Shown here one piece after another: positions 1-6,023 of a DNA stretch of 6,389 bases. Position 1 is the stretch's first letter; each line of letters starts with the position of its first letter. The notes under the pieces are model-generated. The model was given only the letters and a program-made list of their open reading frames with translations. It was not told the origin of the DNA and did no database searches. The stretch is from Cytophagales bacterium (GTDB lineage: Bacteria; Bacteroidota; Bacteroidia; Cytophagales; Cyclobacteriaceae). The stretch spans positions 1 to 6,389 of the forward strand of contig DPSB01000006.1 of assembly GCA_003537495.1 (NCBI GenBank). The letters run 5' to 3'. Made by a program: the position numbers and the translations under genes.

Positions 1-25
1 TAACCGACAGGTAATCATAAGGTTT

Positions 26-64
26 AGGAGAACAATTATAAAACGGTTTATAATTGTCTGAAAA
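26..64 (+). promoter_or_regulatory. Transposase leader: AGGAG site plus 11-bp hairpin before ATG65
   Basis: AGGAG at 26-30 is a good match to the anti-Shine-Dalgarno sequence but lies 34 nt from the ATG at 65. Between them is a perfect hairpin: acaattataaa (32-42), loop acgg (43-46), tttataattgt (47-57). Folding it out leaves one base before and seven after the stem, an effective spacing of 8 nt, which is ideal. The stem is AT-rich, so it may also limit translation from read-through transcripts. The pairing is seen directly; the function is inference. Confidence 0.45.
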
Positions 65-1035
65 ATGAGTTTAAAAAAGCTGCCCTACATGTGGCAGCTT
101 TTTCATTATACGGTGGGGTTATCAAAACAATAAGCAGCGGTTCAAATGCAAGGCTTGTGGTCAGCTTTTCATCTGGAGGAACGAGTTCCAAGCATTATGA
201 GCGCAAGTTTATTTGGTTTCGTAAGTGGGTCATGGAGCGTCATGTTTATAAGAACCTGGTTCGCGACAGTGGTATGTCGCAAAGTTCACTCCAGCGACTG
301 TTTAAATATTACTTATCACACGTTCCGCCTCTTACCATCCGACATAAACAGCAAGCTCATTTGCTTATCGATGGAACTTACTTTCCTGGCAATATCTGTT
401 TGATTCTTTATTGGGATCATGATGTGCGGTTCACACAACTCTATAGGTTAACGGATGAAGAGCGTTACCAGGAGATCAAGGAAGATCTTGAAAACATCAA
501 GAGCTTTGCCATTGAAATTGTTAGTATTACCTGTGATGGCCACCGGGCCATACTAAAAGCTATCCGTAAGGTGTTGCCGCACGTTATTGTTCAGCGTTGT
601 GTAGTTCATGTAGTTCGGCATTGTAAAACATGGTTAACGCAGCGTCCACAGTCATTTGCAGCCGTAGAATTACTTTCCATTGTCAATGAACTGCATGATG
701 TAAAAACTCTTTACCAAAGCAGTGCATGGTTACTTTCACTTTGGCGCTGGGAGAAAAAGTATAGCTCCTTTATTACTGAGCGGGTTGTTAAAGAAAATGG
801 AAGATATTGGTACAAGCACAAAATGCTACGCAAGAGCAGGCATCTTCTACTGAAGGCTATTCCGAACTTATTTCATTACCTGGATGATCCGGCAATACCA
901 AGAACAACAAATCGTTTAGAGTCATTCTTTGCTCACTTGAAGGACAAGTTACAACCCCACCGAGGGCTGACCATTCTAAACAGAAAGAACTTTGTCAAAT
1001 GGTATCTCTATTTCCAAAACCAAAAGTCTGCCTGA
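65..1035 (+). pseudogene. IS256/MULE-like DDE transposase with N-terminal zinc ribbon, frameshifted
   Basis: The longest open frame runs from a GTG at 91 to the TGA at 1033-1035 (314 codons). In that frame are the DDE residues: Asp94 in LLIDGTYF, Asp149 in ITCDGHRA and Glu277 in TNRLESFF, plus the C-x2-H signature (QRCVVH, Cys170/His173) typical of IS256/MuDR transposases and a helix-turn-helix-like stretch (DSGMSQSSLQRLF, about 59-71). The first part of this frame (91 to about 185) is not the real N-terminus. Frame 3 at 81-185 encodes a zinc ribbon (CPTCGS, then FKCKACGQLFIWRNE), and an ATG at 65 gives MSLKK in frame 2. Joining MSLKK, the ribbon and SKHYERKFIWFRK needs two single-base corrections, near 74-80 and at 186/187, giving about 322 residues. 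I therefore call it a broken gene. A 314-residue product from GTG91, or a shorter one from a later start, would keep the catalytic core but lack the zinc ribbon. Confidence 0.8.
74..103 (+). terminator. Perfect 11-bp hairpin with T-run at start of transposase gene
   Basis: aaaaagctgcc (74-84) pairs fully with ggcagcttttt (93-103) around the 8-nt loop 85-92. A GC-rich stem followed directly by five T looks like an intrinsic terminator, in principle usable on both strands because of the A-run on the left. It lies inside the reading frame, just after ATG65, so it could act as an attenuator of transposase expression. It may instead only reflect the coding sequence of the zinc ribbon (CPTCGS) combined with a mutation in the left arm. 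Confidence 0.35.
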
Positions 1036-1072
1036 CGGCAGGGAGGTGAGTTTTTTTAGAGCCATAAAACTC
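1028..1072 (+). terminator. Hairpins over transposase stop, possible weak terminator
   Basis: ctgcc (1028-1032) pairs with ggcag (1037-1041), placing the TGA stop in the 4-nt loop. Seven T follow at 1051-1057 but start 9 nt after the stem. A second hairpin, gagtttt (1048-1054) with aaaactc (1066-1072), follows. Together they could end the transposase transcript, but neither alone is a standard intrinsic terminator. Confidence 0.3.
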
Positions 1073-1094
1073 TTGGAATGACTTTGTCTATACT

Positions 1095-1130
1095 AAAAAA
1101 CGAAGGCTCTCAATTTTCATGAGAGCCTTC
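1095..1130 (-). terminator. Intrinsic terminator for leftward transcripts, at IS right end
   Basis: gaaggctctc (1102-1111) pairs perfectly with gagagccttc (1121-1130) over a 9-nt loop. On the minus strand the stem is followed by c and then six T (plus-strand A-run 1095-1100). No T-run follows on the plus strand, so it is directional. It would stop transcription entering the element from the accC side before it runs antisense through the transposase. Confidence 0.65.
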
Positions 1131-1156
1131 TAACCATTCCAGTCGGTAAACCTTAT

Positions 1157-1390
1157 TGCTGGCAAGCCTGCTCTCCAGCTAACTTGATTCCTCTTCAGGT
1201 TTACAATTCAAAGTTCGCTTGTCAATCCATCAAAATCACCAACTATTTTTGACCACATTGCCAAAAACGCTTGGTTTAAAAGTAGTTCGTAGGGCTCAGT
1301 GAAAATTCTTTTCTCCTCAATTTAATCTTAAAAGTCTTACAACTTCAAGTAGTAGTTAACCGGGTGCATTAACTTTTTGTTGGGCCGTGT
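1157..1390. other. Unassigned spacer between IS and ATPase remnant
   Basis: I see no gene in this AT-rich stretch on either strand. It probably contains the junction where the 3' part of the ATPase gene was lost. The only local structure is a weak 5-bp inverted repeat (gctgg 1158-1162 with ccagc 1175-1179). Confidence 0.5.
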
Positions 1391-1725
1391 TTATAACCTA
1401 CTCTTAATGGCTTTGAGCCCATCATTCTTTTTATTCAGAAAAAAAACTCCCTTAAGTGTTGTGCTCTTATTGAAATTATCGTCAATGAATCTTTCATCGA
1501 AAACTAGAATCTGATGTTCAATCTCACTATAGCCAACTTGTGAACAATAAGCAAACCTAGTATCCTTTAAGGTGTCCGCTAAGGTTAGGTTGTATAAATA
1601 CTTAGCAATCGTTGATTTTCTAGCCCCATTAAAGCCGAAAAAATAGTTGACTTTTTAAGATCAGAAATTTGACTGCCTGTTGAATCGAAGGAGGCAACAT
1701 TCTTAATAGAAATTGATTCAATCAT
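1391..1725 (-). pseudogene. AAA_13-type (PrrC/RloC-like) ATPase, N-terminal fragment, frameshifted
   Basis: From an ATG at 1723-1725 the minus strand reads MIESISIKNVASFDSTG and on to SDLKK, a typical start of AAA_13-family ATPases. After the A-run at 1652-1656 the frame is lost, and one extra A would restore it. The next frame reads VNYFFGFNGARKSTIAKYL, a Walker A motif (codons 1610-1636), then ILVFDERFIDDNFN and STTLKGVF, which matches the family pattern around 'VFn..Fv..n'. It stops at 1391-1393. Rebuilt length is about 111 residues against several hundred for intact members, so the coiled-coil, Walker B and any C-terminal nuclease are absent. The Walker A glycine is also Arg (AGA, 1619-1621; GARKST instead of GAGKST). 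The frame open up to 1839 upstream of ATG1725 is probably leader. Intact relatives include anticodon nucleases and other phage-defence proteins, but this copy should be inactive. Confidence 0.7.
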
Positions 1726-1838
1726 GTACTTTGCTTGAATGTTAATTGGCTCTAATATTGACTGTAAGATTGTTAATGACTTACATATTCTTAATGGGAT
1801 TACTTTTATAAAGTTCTCTAATCCCAAACCTCCCTCCA

Positions 1839-1901
1839 ACGTGGTTTTCCCCGTGTTTTATACGTGGTTTTCCCCGTGTTTTAAATGGGTTTTTCCCCCA
1901 C
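1839..1901. repeat. Tandem 23-bp-period repeat with CGTG every 11-12 bp
   Basis: Two units identical over 22 bp lie at 1839-1860 and 1862-1883, beginning acgtggttttccccgtg. A third degenerate unit starts at 1885 and keeps the T-run/C-run core. CGTG occurs at 1840, 1852, 1863 and 1875, spacing 12, 11 and 12, about one helical turn. The array sits between the accC terminator and the ATPase remnant, 113 bp upstream of that gene's start, where an operator or promoter could lie. Function is unknown. Confidence 0.6.
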
Positions 1902-1935
1902 GGCTATGAGTAGGCTTTGTTTTTTAAGCCGGATT

Positions 1936-1969
1936 AAAACAAAAATCCCCCGCCTGTAGGCGAGGGATT
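1936..1969 (-). terminator. Intrinsic terminator after accC
   Basis: aatcccccgcc (1944-1954) pairs with ggcgagggatt (1959-1969) over loop tgta; on the minus-strand RNA one pair is G-U. The plus-strand bases just left of the stem are A-rich, giving a U-rich tail (tttgtttt) on the minus strand. It lies 24 bp beyond the accC stop and closes the operon. Confidence 0.8.
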
Positions 1970-1993
1970 CTGAATTTTAAAACGAAATCGGCT

Positions 1994-3343
1994 TTACTTC
2001 AAGTCCGAGAAATCAAAACTGGTTTCTAAAAATTTGGTGGTAAACTTACCGGAACGGAAGATAGGATTGTCCATCAACTTTAAGTGAAAGGGAATGGTTG
2101 TCTTTACACCTTCAATCACAAACTCGCTCAGCGCACGCTTCATGCGCGTAATCACTTCTTCGCGCGATTGGCCGGTAACAATCAACTTACCAATCATACT
2201 ATCGTAATTGGGAGGAATGGTATAGCCCGCATATACGTGGCTATCTACACGCACCCCGTGCCCGCCCGGTTTGTGCAGGTTTATAATTTTTCCCGGTGAA
2301 GGCCGGAAACCGTTACCCGGATCTTCCGCATTGATGCGGCACTCCATCGAGTACAACATGGGGTAGTAGTTGGTACCGCTAATGGGTACACCGGCTGCTA
2401 CTTTAATCTGTTCTTTAATCAAATCGTAGTTGGTCACTTCTTCGGTAATCGGGTGCTCTACCTGAATCCGCGTATTCATTTCCATAAAGTAGAAGTCGCC
2501 ATGCTTGTCTACCAGAAACTCAATAGTACCGGCTCCTTCGTAGTTAATAGCCTTGGCACCTTTAATGGCAGCTTCGCCCATGCGGTCGCGCAACTCCTGG
2601 CTTACTACCGGGCTTGGCGTTTCTTCTACCAGCTTCTGGTGTCTGCGTTGTATGGAGCAATCGCGCTCCGATAAGTGGCACACTTTACCGTATTGATCGC
2701 CCACAACTTGTATTTCGATGTGGCGTGGTTCTTCTACAAATTTTTCCAAGTACAAACCATCGTTACCAAAAGCGGCACCGGCTTCGCGCTTGGCATCGTC
2801 CCACGCTTTTTTAAATTCCGATTCATCGTTGATGATGCGCATCCCTTTACCACCACCACCGGCTGTTGCTTTTACAATTACCGGGTACTTGATTTCTTTG
2901 GCGATCTTCATGCCTTGCTCCATCGAGTCGAGCAAGCCTTCCGAACCGGGAATGCAAGGCACTCCGGCTTTAATCATGGTAGCTTTTGCTGTAGCTTTAT
3001 CGCCCATCGCGCGAATCATTTCCGGAGTGGGGCCAATGAATTTAATTCCATACTCATGGCATACAGCCGAGAACTCTGCATTTTCGGAAAGGAAACCATA
3101 GCCGGGATGAATGGCATCGGCATTGGTAATTTCGGCTGCCGAAATAATGCGGGGAATATTGAGATACGATTCTTTGCTGGGTGCAGCACCAATACACACG
3201 GCTTCGTCAGCAAAGCGCACGTGCAGGCTTTCGCGATCGGCAGTAGAATAGACAGCCACGGTTTTAATGTCCATCTCTTTGCAGGTACGAATTACGCGCA
3301 GCGCAATTTCGCCCCGATTGGCAATTAATATTTTTTTAAACAT
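1994..3343 (-). CDS. accC: Acetyl-CoA carboxylase, biotin carboxylase subunit
   Basis: AccC carboxylates the biotin on AccB using ATP and bicarbonate, the first half reaction of acetyl-CoA carboxylase in the cytoplasm. From the ATG at 3341-3343 it is 449 residues, the normal family length. An ATP-grasp fold is clear: N-terminal [14 protein letters not shown], Lys116, the glycine-rich loop [12 protein letters not shown] (158-169), His208, Lys237 in RRHQKLVEE, Glu275, and [12 protein letters not shown] with Glu288, Asn290, Arg292 and Glu296; CRINAEDP (335-342) follows. All expected active-site positions are present. The frame stays open upstream to an ATG at 3409, adding 22 residues, but that part is encoded by the accB-accC palindrome and is unlike the family, so the start at 3343 is preferred. 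No Shine-Dalgarno is visible; the leader is AT-rich. It is the last gene of the operon, followed by a terminator. Confidence 0.97.
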   Translation of the reverse strand: MFKKILIANRGEIALRVIRTCKEMDIKTVAVYSTADRESLHVRFADEAVCIGAAPSKESYLNIPRIISAAEITNADAIHPGYGFLSENAEFSAVCHEYGIKFIGPTPEMIRAMGDKATAKATMIKAGVPCIPGSEGLLDSMEQGMKIAKEIKYPVIVKATAGGGGKGMRIINDESEFKKAWDDAKREAGAAFGNDGLYLEKFVEEPRHIEIQVVGDQYGKVCHLSERDCSIQRRHQKLVEETPSPVVSQELRDRMGEAAIKGAKAINYEGAGTIEFLVDKHGDFYFMEMNTRIQVEHPITEEVTNYDLIKEQIKVAAGVPISGTNYYPMLYSMECRINAEDPGNGFRPSPGKIINLHKPGGHGVRVDSHVYAGYTIPPNYDSMIGKLIVTGQSREEVITRMKRALSEFVIEGVKTTIPFHLKLMDNPIFRSGKFTTKFLETSFDFSDLK

Positions 3344-3347
3344 ATGT

Positions 3348-3439
3348 TTAGATTCAAAATTTAAAATTCCGGATTTCAAGATTCGTGCACCGGAAATACT
3401 CCGTAACAATCTTGAATCTTAGATTCGAAATCCGGAATT
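3348..3439. repeat. Nested palindrome between accB and accC
   Basis: The 94-nt spacer is almost all structure. aattccggattt (3365-3376) pairs with aaatccggaatt (3428-3439), and inside it caagatt (3377-3383) pairs with aatcttg (3408-3414). The right arm carries a further small palindrome, gaatct-t-agattc (3414-3426), and the tip can pair cgga (3391-3394) with tccg (3400-3403). A near-identical 13-bp direct repeat (ttagattc[a/g]aaat) occurs at 3348-3360 and 3419-3431. The right arm overlaps the accB stop codon. No T-run follows on the minus strand, so it is not a standard terminator. It may be an extragenic palindromic repeat, an mRNA processing or stability element, or a partial attenuator lowering accC relative to accB. 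Confidence 0.65.
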
Positions 3440-3992
3440 AATCTAATTCAACAACAAACAACACCTGGTCGTATTCAACCGGGGTTGCGTTTTCTACCAT
3501 GGCTTTTACGATGGTACCCGAAACTTCCGATTCAATTTCGTTGAACAACTTCATGGCTTCAATAATGCACACGGTTTGTCCTTTCGAAATTTTATCGCCC
3601 ACCGATGCAAACGCAGGTGAATCGGGATTGGATGACCGGTAGAAGGTACCAATCATAGGCGATTTAATCTCTACGGTATTTTTACCCGTAGCGGCAGGCT
3701 TTTCTACTTTAGCGGCTGGTGTTTGTGCTACCGCTGCAGGAGTGGTAACGGCTGCGGGCGCAACTGATACAGGTGCAGCCATAACCGGAGCCGAAGACTT
3801 GATTACTTTTTGATCGGGCTCGCGCTTTACATGAAGTTTTAATTCTTTGGTTTCAATATCCACTTCGTTTAAGCCTGAGTGGGCAATGAAGTCGATAAGA
3901 TCACGGATTTCAGAAGTTTTCATTTCAGCTTTTTTTGTGGGTTCGTTTACGCTTGCACTTTTTGTTGCAGCGGTAGTTTTTTTAGTTGCCAT
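3438..3992 (-). CDS. accB: Acetyl-CoA carboxylase, biotin carboxyl carrier protein
   Basis: AccB carries the biotin that shuttles carboxyl groups from AccC to the carboxyltransferase. The protein is 184 residues from the ATG at 3990-3992. Order of parts: a Lys/Thr/Ala-rich tail (1-23), a helical N-terminal segment ([25 protein letters not shown], from 24), an Ala/Pro/Val-rich linker (about 66-103), and the biotinyl domain (about 107-184). That domain has the thumb [10 protein letters not shown] (111-120), characteristic of AccB, and EAMKLF with Lys148 as the biotinylated residue. The start lies 3 nt after the efp stop, suggesting translational coupling. Many relatives begin at the equivalent of Met24 (codon 3921-3923), so the tail may not be translated; neither start has a clear ribosome binding site. 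Confidence 0.96.
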   Translation of the reverse strand: MATKKTTAATKSASVNEPTKKAEMKTSEIRDLIDFIAHSGLNEVDIETKELKLHVKREPDQKVIKSSAPVMAAPVSVAPAAVTTPAAVAQTPAAKVEKPAATGKNTVEIKSPMIGTFYRSSNPDSPAFASVGDKISKGQTVCIIEAMKLFNEIESEVSGTIVKAMVENATPVEYDQVLFVVELD

Positions 3993-3995
3993 GAT

Positions 3996-4562
3996 TTATT
4001 CTTTCACTCGTTCAACATATTCACCAGTGTCGGCCTTAATCTTAATGTTATCGCCCGTATTTACAAACAACGGCACACGAATTTCGGCACCGGTTTCAAT
4101 CGTAGCGGCTTTAAGTGTGCGGGTAGCAGTATCGCCAGCCAAACCAGGCTCAGTATAGGTTACATTTACTACTACATGCGAAGGTGGTTCGGCTGTAATA
4201 GGATTGGTTCCGTTTTCAAATGCAATCAATAACGTTACACCTTCTTTTATATAGTTTACCGATTGGCCCAACAATACTTTGTCGATGTACACTTGCTCGA
4301 AGGTGTCGTTATCCATACACACTAAGCTATCGCCATCGGCATACAGGTATTGGTACTCTTTGGTTTCTACACGCAATTGATCTACAGAATCACCCGGACG
4401 AAAACGGTTTTCAACAATTTTACCAGTGCGCACGCTGCGCATTTTTACCTGGTAGAATGCGCGCAGGTTGCCGGGTGTACGGTGGATCAGTTCTTCCACC
4501 TGTACCACCTCGCCATTGTAGCGGATGTAGTTTCCTTTGCTTAGATCAGAGATAGTTGCCAT
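3996..4562 (-). CDS. efp: Translation elongation factor P
   Basis: EF-P binds the ribosome between the P and E sites and relieves stalling at consecutive prolines. The 188-residue length is standard. The N-terminal KOW-like domain (1 to about 65) is followed by two OB-fold domains; the C-terminal signature is present as ETGAEIRVPLFVNTGDNI and ends DTGEYVERVKE. The tip loop reads HRTPGNLRAFYQ. Aligned without gaps to E. coli (PGKGQAF), the modified Lys34 position is Asn32, with an Arg two residues later, so beta-lysylation at the usual place is not possible. No modification gene is visible in this window. It sits between fabH and accB, 71 bp after fabH and 3 bp before accB. Confidence 0.96.
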   Translation of the reverse strand: MATISDLSKGNYIRYNGEVVQVEELIHRTPGNLRAFYQVKMRSVRTGKIVENRFRPGDSVDQLRVETKEYQYLYADGDSLVCMDNDTFEQVYIDKVLLGQSVNYIKEGVTLLIAFENGTNPITAEPPSHVVVNVTYTEPGLAGDTATRTLKAATIETGAEIRVPLFVNTGDNIKIKADTGEYVERVKE

Positions 4563-4578
4563 AAAAAAATCAAACTTT

Positions 4579-4606
4579 AATTTACAAATGAAATGGATAA
4601 TGTCAA
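4579..4606 (-). promoter_or_regulatory. Candidate promoter upstream of efp
   Basis: In the 71-bp fabH-efp gap the minus strand reads TTGACA (4601-4606), a 16-bp spacer, then TAAATT (4579-4584). TTGACA fits sigma70, and the TTG followed 19 bp later by TAnnTT partly fits the Bacteroidota -33/-7 pattern. It would start transcription close to the efp ATG, giving efp-accB-accC an extra input. It is a weak prediction. Confidence 0.3.
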
Positions 4607-4633
4607 TTTTGAAGGGTGCTGGTAATTGGCTTA

Positions 4634-5629
4634 TCAGCCATTATAAGCCCATTTTACATAAACGGCACCCCAGGTAAAGCCTCCGCCAAAAGCGGCCATC
4701 AGTATGTTGTCGCCTTTTTTAAGTTGCTTTTCGTAATCCCACAACAAAAGTGGAATAGTGCCTGCGGTAGTGTTGCCATAGCGTTCTATGTTCATCATTA
4801 CTTTATCATCGCTAATGCCTACGCGGTGTGCGGTGGCATCGATAATACGTTTGTTGGCCTGATGCGGAGCCAGCCACGTAATGTTATCGGCATTCAGGTT
4901 GTTACGTTCAGCAACCTGTGCAGAAATGTCGGCCATGTTGGTAACGGCAAACTTAAATACGGCCGAGCCCGCCTGGTACACATAGTGTTCGCGTTTCGCG
5001 ATTGTATCAGTAGAAGCAGGGTTACGGCTACCACCAGCTTTCATGTGTAGAAATTGTTCGCCACTGCCATCGCTGCGCAGTTCCCAATCCATTACACCAA
5101 CATTTTCGGTAGTAGGTTCAAGCAATACACAACCGGCACCATCGCCAAAAATGATGCAGGTGGTGCGATCGGTATAATCTACAATGGCCGACATTTTATC
5201 GCCACCAATTACTACCACCTTTTTATACATACCCGATTGTATATAGCTGGCACCGGTTGCCAAGGCATACACAAAACCTGAGCATGCCGCGCCCATATCA
5301 AAACTAAACGCATTGGTTGCACCGATGGCGGTAGCTACAATGTTGGCTGTAGCCGGAAAAGTCATGTCGGGGGTTACGGTAGCAAAAATGATGGCATCAA
5401 TTTCTTTCGGATCGGTTTTGGTTTTAGCCAGCATGTCGTTAACAGCGGCAATACCCATTACCGATACACCCAGGTTATCGCCTTTCAGGATGCGTCTTTC
5501 TTTAATGCCGGTACGGGAGGTAATCCACTCATCGTTGGTTTCTACCATTTTTTCCAGCTCTTTGTTGGTAAGAATGTAGTCGGGTACATATCCACCAACC
5601 CCTGTAATAGCCGCTCTGATTTTGTTCAT
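4634..5629 (-). CDS. fabH: 3-oxoacyl-ACP synthase III (beta-ketoacyl-ACP synthase III)
   Basis: FabH starts fatty acid synthesis by condensing an acyl-CoA primer with malonyl-ACP. The 331-residue protein has the thiolase-like fold and the full triad: Cys116 in [13 protein letters not shown], His256 in APHQANKRI and Asn286 in [12 protein letters not shown]. Early family motifs are also present ([16 protein letters not shown], 31-46) and the C-terminal [16 protein letters not shown]. The ATG at 5627-5629 gives the expected N-terminus ([17 protein letters not shown]). The gene starts 59 bp downstream of the rpmF terminator, so it should have its own promoter, and it leads the efp-accB-accC run. 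In Bacteroidota the primer may be branched or acetyl; the sequence alone does not settle this. Confidence 0.96.
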   Translation of the reverse strand: MNKIRAAITGVGGYVPDYILTNKELEKMVETNDEWITSRTGIKERRILKGDNLGVSVMGIAAVNDMLAKTKTDPKEIDAIIFATVTPDMTFPATANIVATAIGATNAFSFDMGAACSGFVYALATGASYIQSGMYKKVVVIGGDKMSAIVDYTDRTTCIIFGDGAGCVLLEPTTENVGVMDWELRSDGSGEQFLHMKAGGSRNPASTDTIAKREHYVYQAGSAVFKFAVTNMADISAQVAERNNLNADNITWLAPHQANKRIIDATAHRVGISDDKVMMNIERYGNTTAGTIPLLLWDYEKQLKKGDNILMAAFGGGFTWGAVYVKWAYNG

Positions 5630-5643
5630 ATGTTTGTTAGGTG

Positions 5644-5657
5644 TGAGATTATTCTCA
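5644..5657. promoter_or_regulatory. Small dyad in fabH leader
   Basis: tgaga (5644-5648) and tctca (5653-5657) form a 5-bp dyad over ttat, centred about 21 bp upstream of the fabH start codon. It could be an operator or a leader hairpin; no known regulator motif is recognised. Confidence 0.2.
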
Positions 5658-5675
5658 ATTTTTTTAACCAGCCTT

Positions 5676-5709
5676 AGAAAAACAAAGGCCCGGTTGTTAC
5701 CAACCGGGC
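5676..5709 (-). terminator. Intrinsic terminator after rpmF
   Basis: gcccggttg (5688-5696) and caaccgggc (5701-5709) pair perfectly over loop ttac. The plus-strand A-rich tract at 5678-5686 becomes a T-rich tail on the minus strand. It lies 90 nt past the rpmF stop and 59 nt before the fabH start, dividing the cluster into two transcription units. Confidence 0.85.
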
Positions 5710-5798
5710 ATTAACAACGCGTACGTTACTTGTGCTTTTCGGGATTGCGAGAAGCTGATGGAGAATGGAAAGTTTTGCTTTCGCAGAACACGGGCGTA

Positions 5799-5990
5799 TT
5801 AAGCCAGTACTTCTTTCTCCATTACCACATTACCCTTAAAGTACAGCTTGCCTTCGTGCCAGAAAGCGCGGTGTGGTAAGTGGTTTTCGCCAGTAGTAGG
5901 GCATACTGCCATTTGCTTGGGCGTTGCCTTGTAATGGGTTCTTCTTTTATCTCTTCTGGTTTTGGAGGTCTTACGTTTTGGATTTGGCAT
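5799..5990 (-). CDS. rpmF: 50S ribosomal protein L32
   Basis: L32 is a small structural protein of the large ribosomal subunit. The 63-residue product begins [21 protein letters not shown], the basic N-terminal tail of bL32, and continues [15 protein letters not shown]. Only one cysteine remains (Cys30), so this is a zinc-free form, in contrast to the four-cysteine type of Bacillus. It follows the DUF177 gene by 33 bp, the usual yceD-rpmF pairing, and is followed by a 90-nt gap and a terminator. The upstream bases (aataggtt before ATG) offer only a weak ribosome binding site. Confidence 0.96.
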   Translation of the reverse strand: MPNPKRKTSKTRRDKRRTHYKATPKQMAVCPTTGENHLPHRAFWHEGKLYFKGNVVMEKEVLA

Positions 5991-6023
5991 AACCTATTCT
6001 ATTTAGCTTTTACTTGTTCTGTT

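Larger units (their letters stand above)
1..1149 (+). mobile_element. Insertion sequence, IS256/MULE-like, left end cut by window edge
   Basis: The element carries one transposase gene (65-1035). Imperfect terminal inverted repeats are seen at 1-11 and 1139-1149 (9 of 11 positions pair; the core accgac at 3-8 matches gtcggt at 1142-1147). A second 10-bp inverted match joins ataaggttta (17-26) to taaaccttat (1147-1156), so the exact ends are uncertain and the left end may begin before the window. Between the transposase and the right end is a strong hairpin that would stop leftward transcription. No target duplication can be tested because the left flank is missing. Family assignment rests on the transposase; the end positions are inference. 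Confidence 0.5.

Noticed and set aside
1379..1385. gttgggc resembling the GTTRRRY core of an integron attC site
   Set aside because: No matching RYYYAAC partner is found within the expected upstream distance and there is no palindromic arm structure or integrase.
1726..1839. N-terminal extension of the ATPase frame (from the ATG at 1839)
   Set aside because: The family start fits ATG1725 (MIESISIKN); the upstream residues are not family-like and probably represent leader DNA.
2675..3328. 217-codon open frame on the plus strand opposite accC
   Set aside because: It is a shadow of accC's codon bias; the translation is rich in Phe, His and Asn with no domain, and all accC active-site residues are conserved on the other strand. 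The same holds for the plus-strand frames opposite fabH and efp.
3344..3409. 22-residue N-terminal extension of AccC
   Set aside because: It is translated from the palindromic spacer and is absent from the family pattern, which starts at [14 protein letters not shown].
5658..5690. Bacteroidota-type -33/-7 promoter (TTTG ... TAnnTTTG) for fabH
   Set aside because: A TTTG occurs within the terminator tail but the -7 element is a poor match, so no promoter is called although one is expected here.
5726..5791. 21-codon GTG-started frame after rpmF on the minus strand, ending RNPEKHK
   Set aside because: It looks protein-like and lies just before the terminator, but it has no ribosome binding site and such short open frames arise by chance.
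5697..5801. In-frame open stretch of about 33 codons after the rpmF stop, as if by read-through
   Set aside because: L32 has its normal C-terminus at the TAA; the extension has no recognisable features and its length is compatible with chance.
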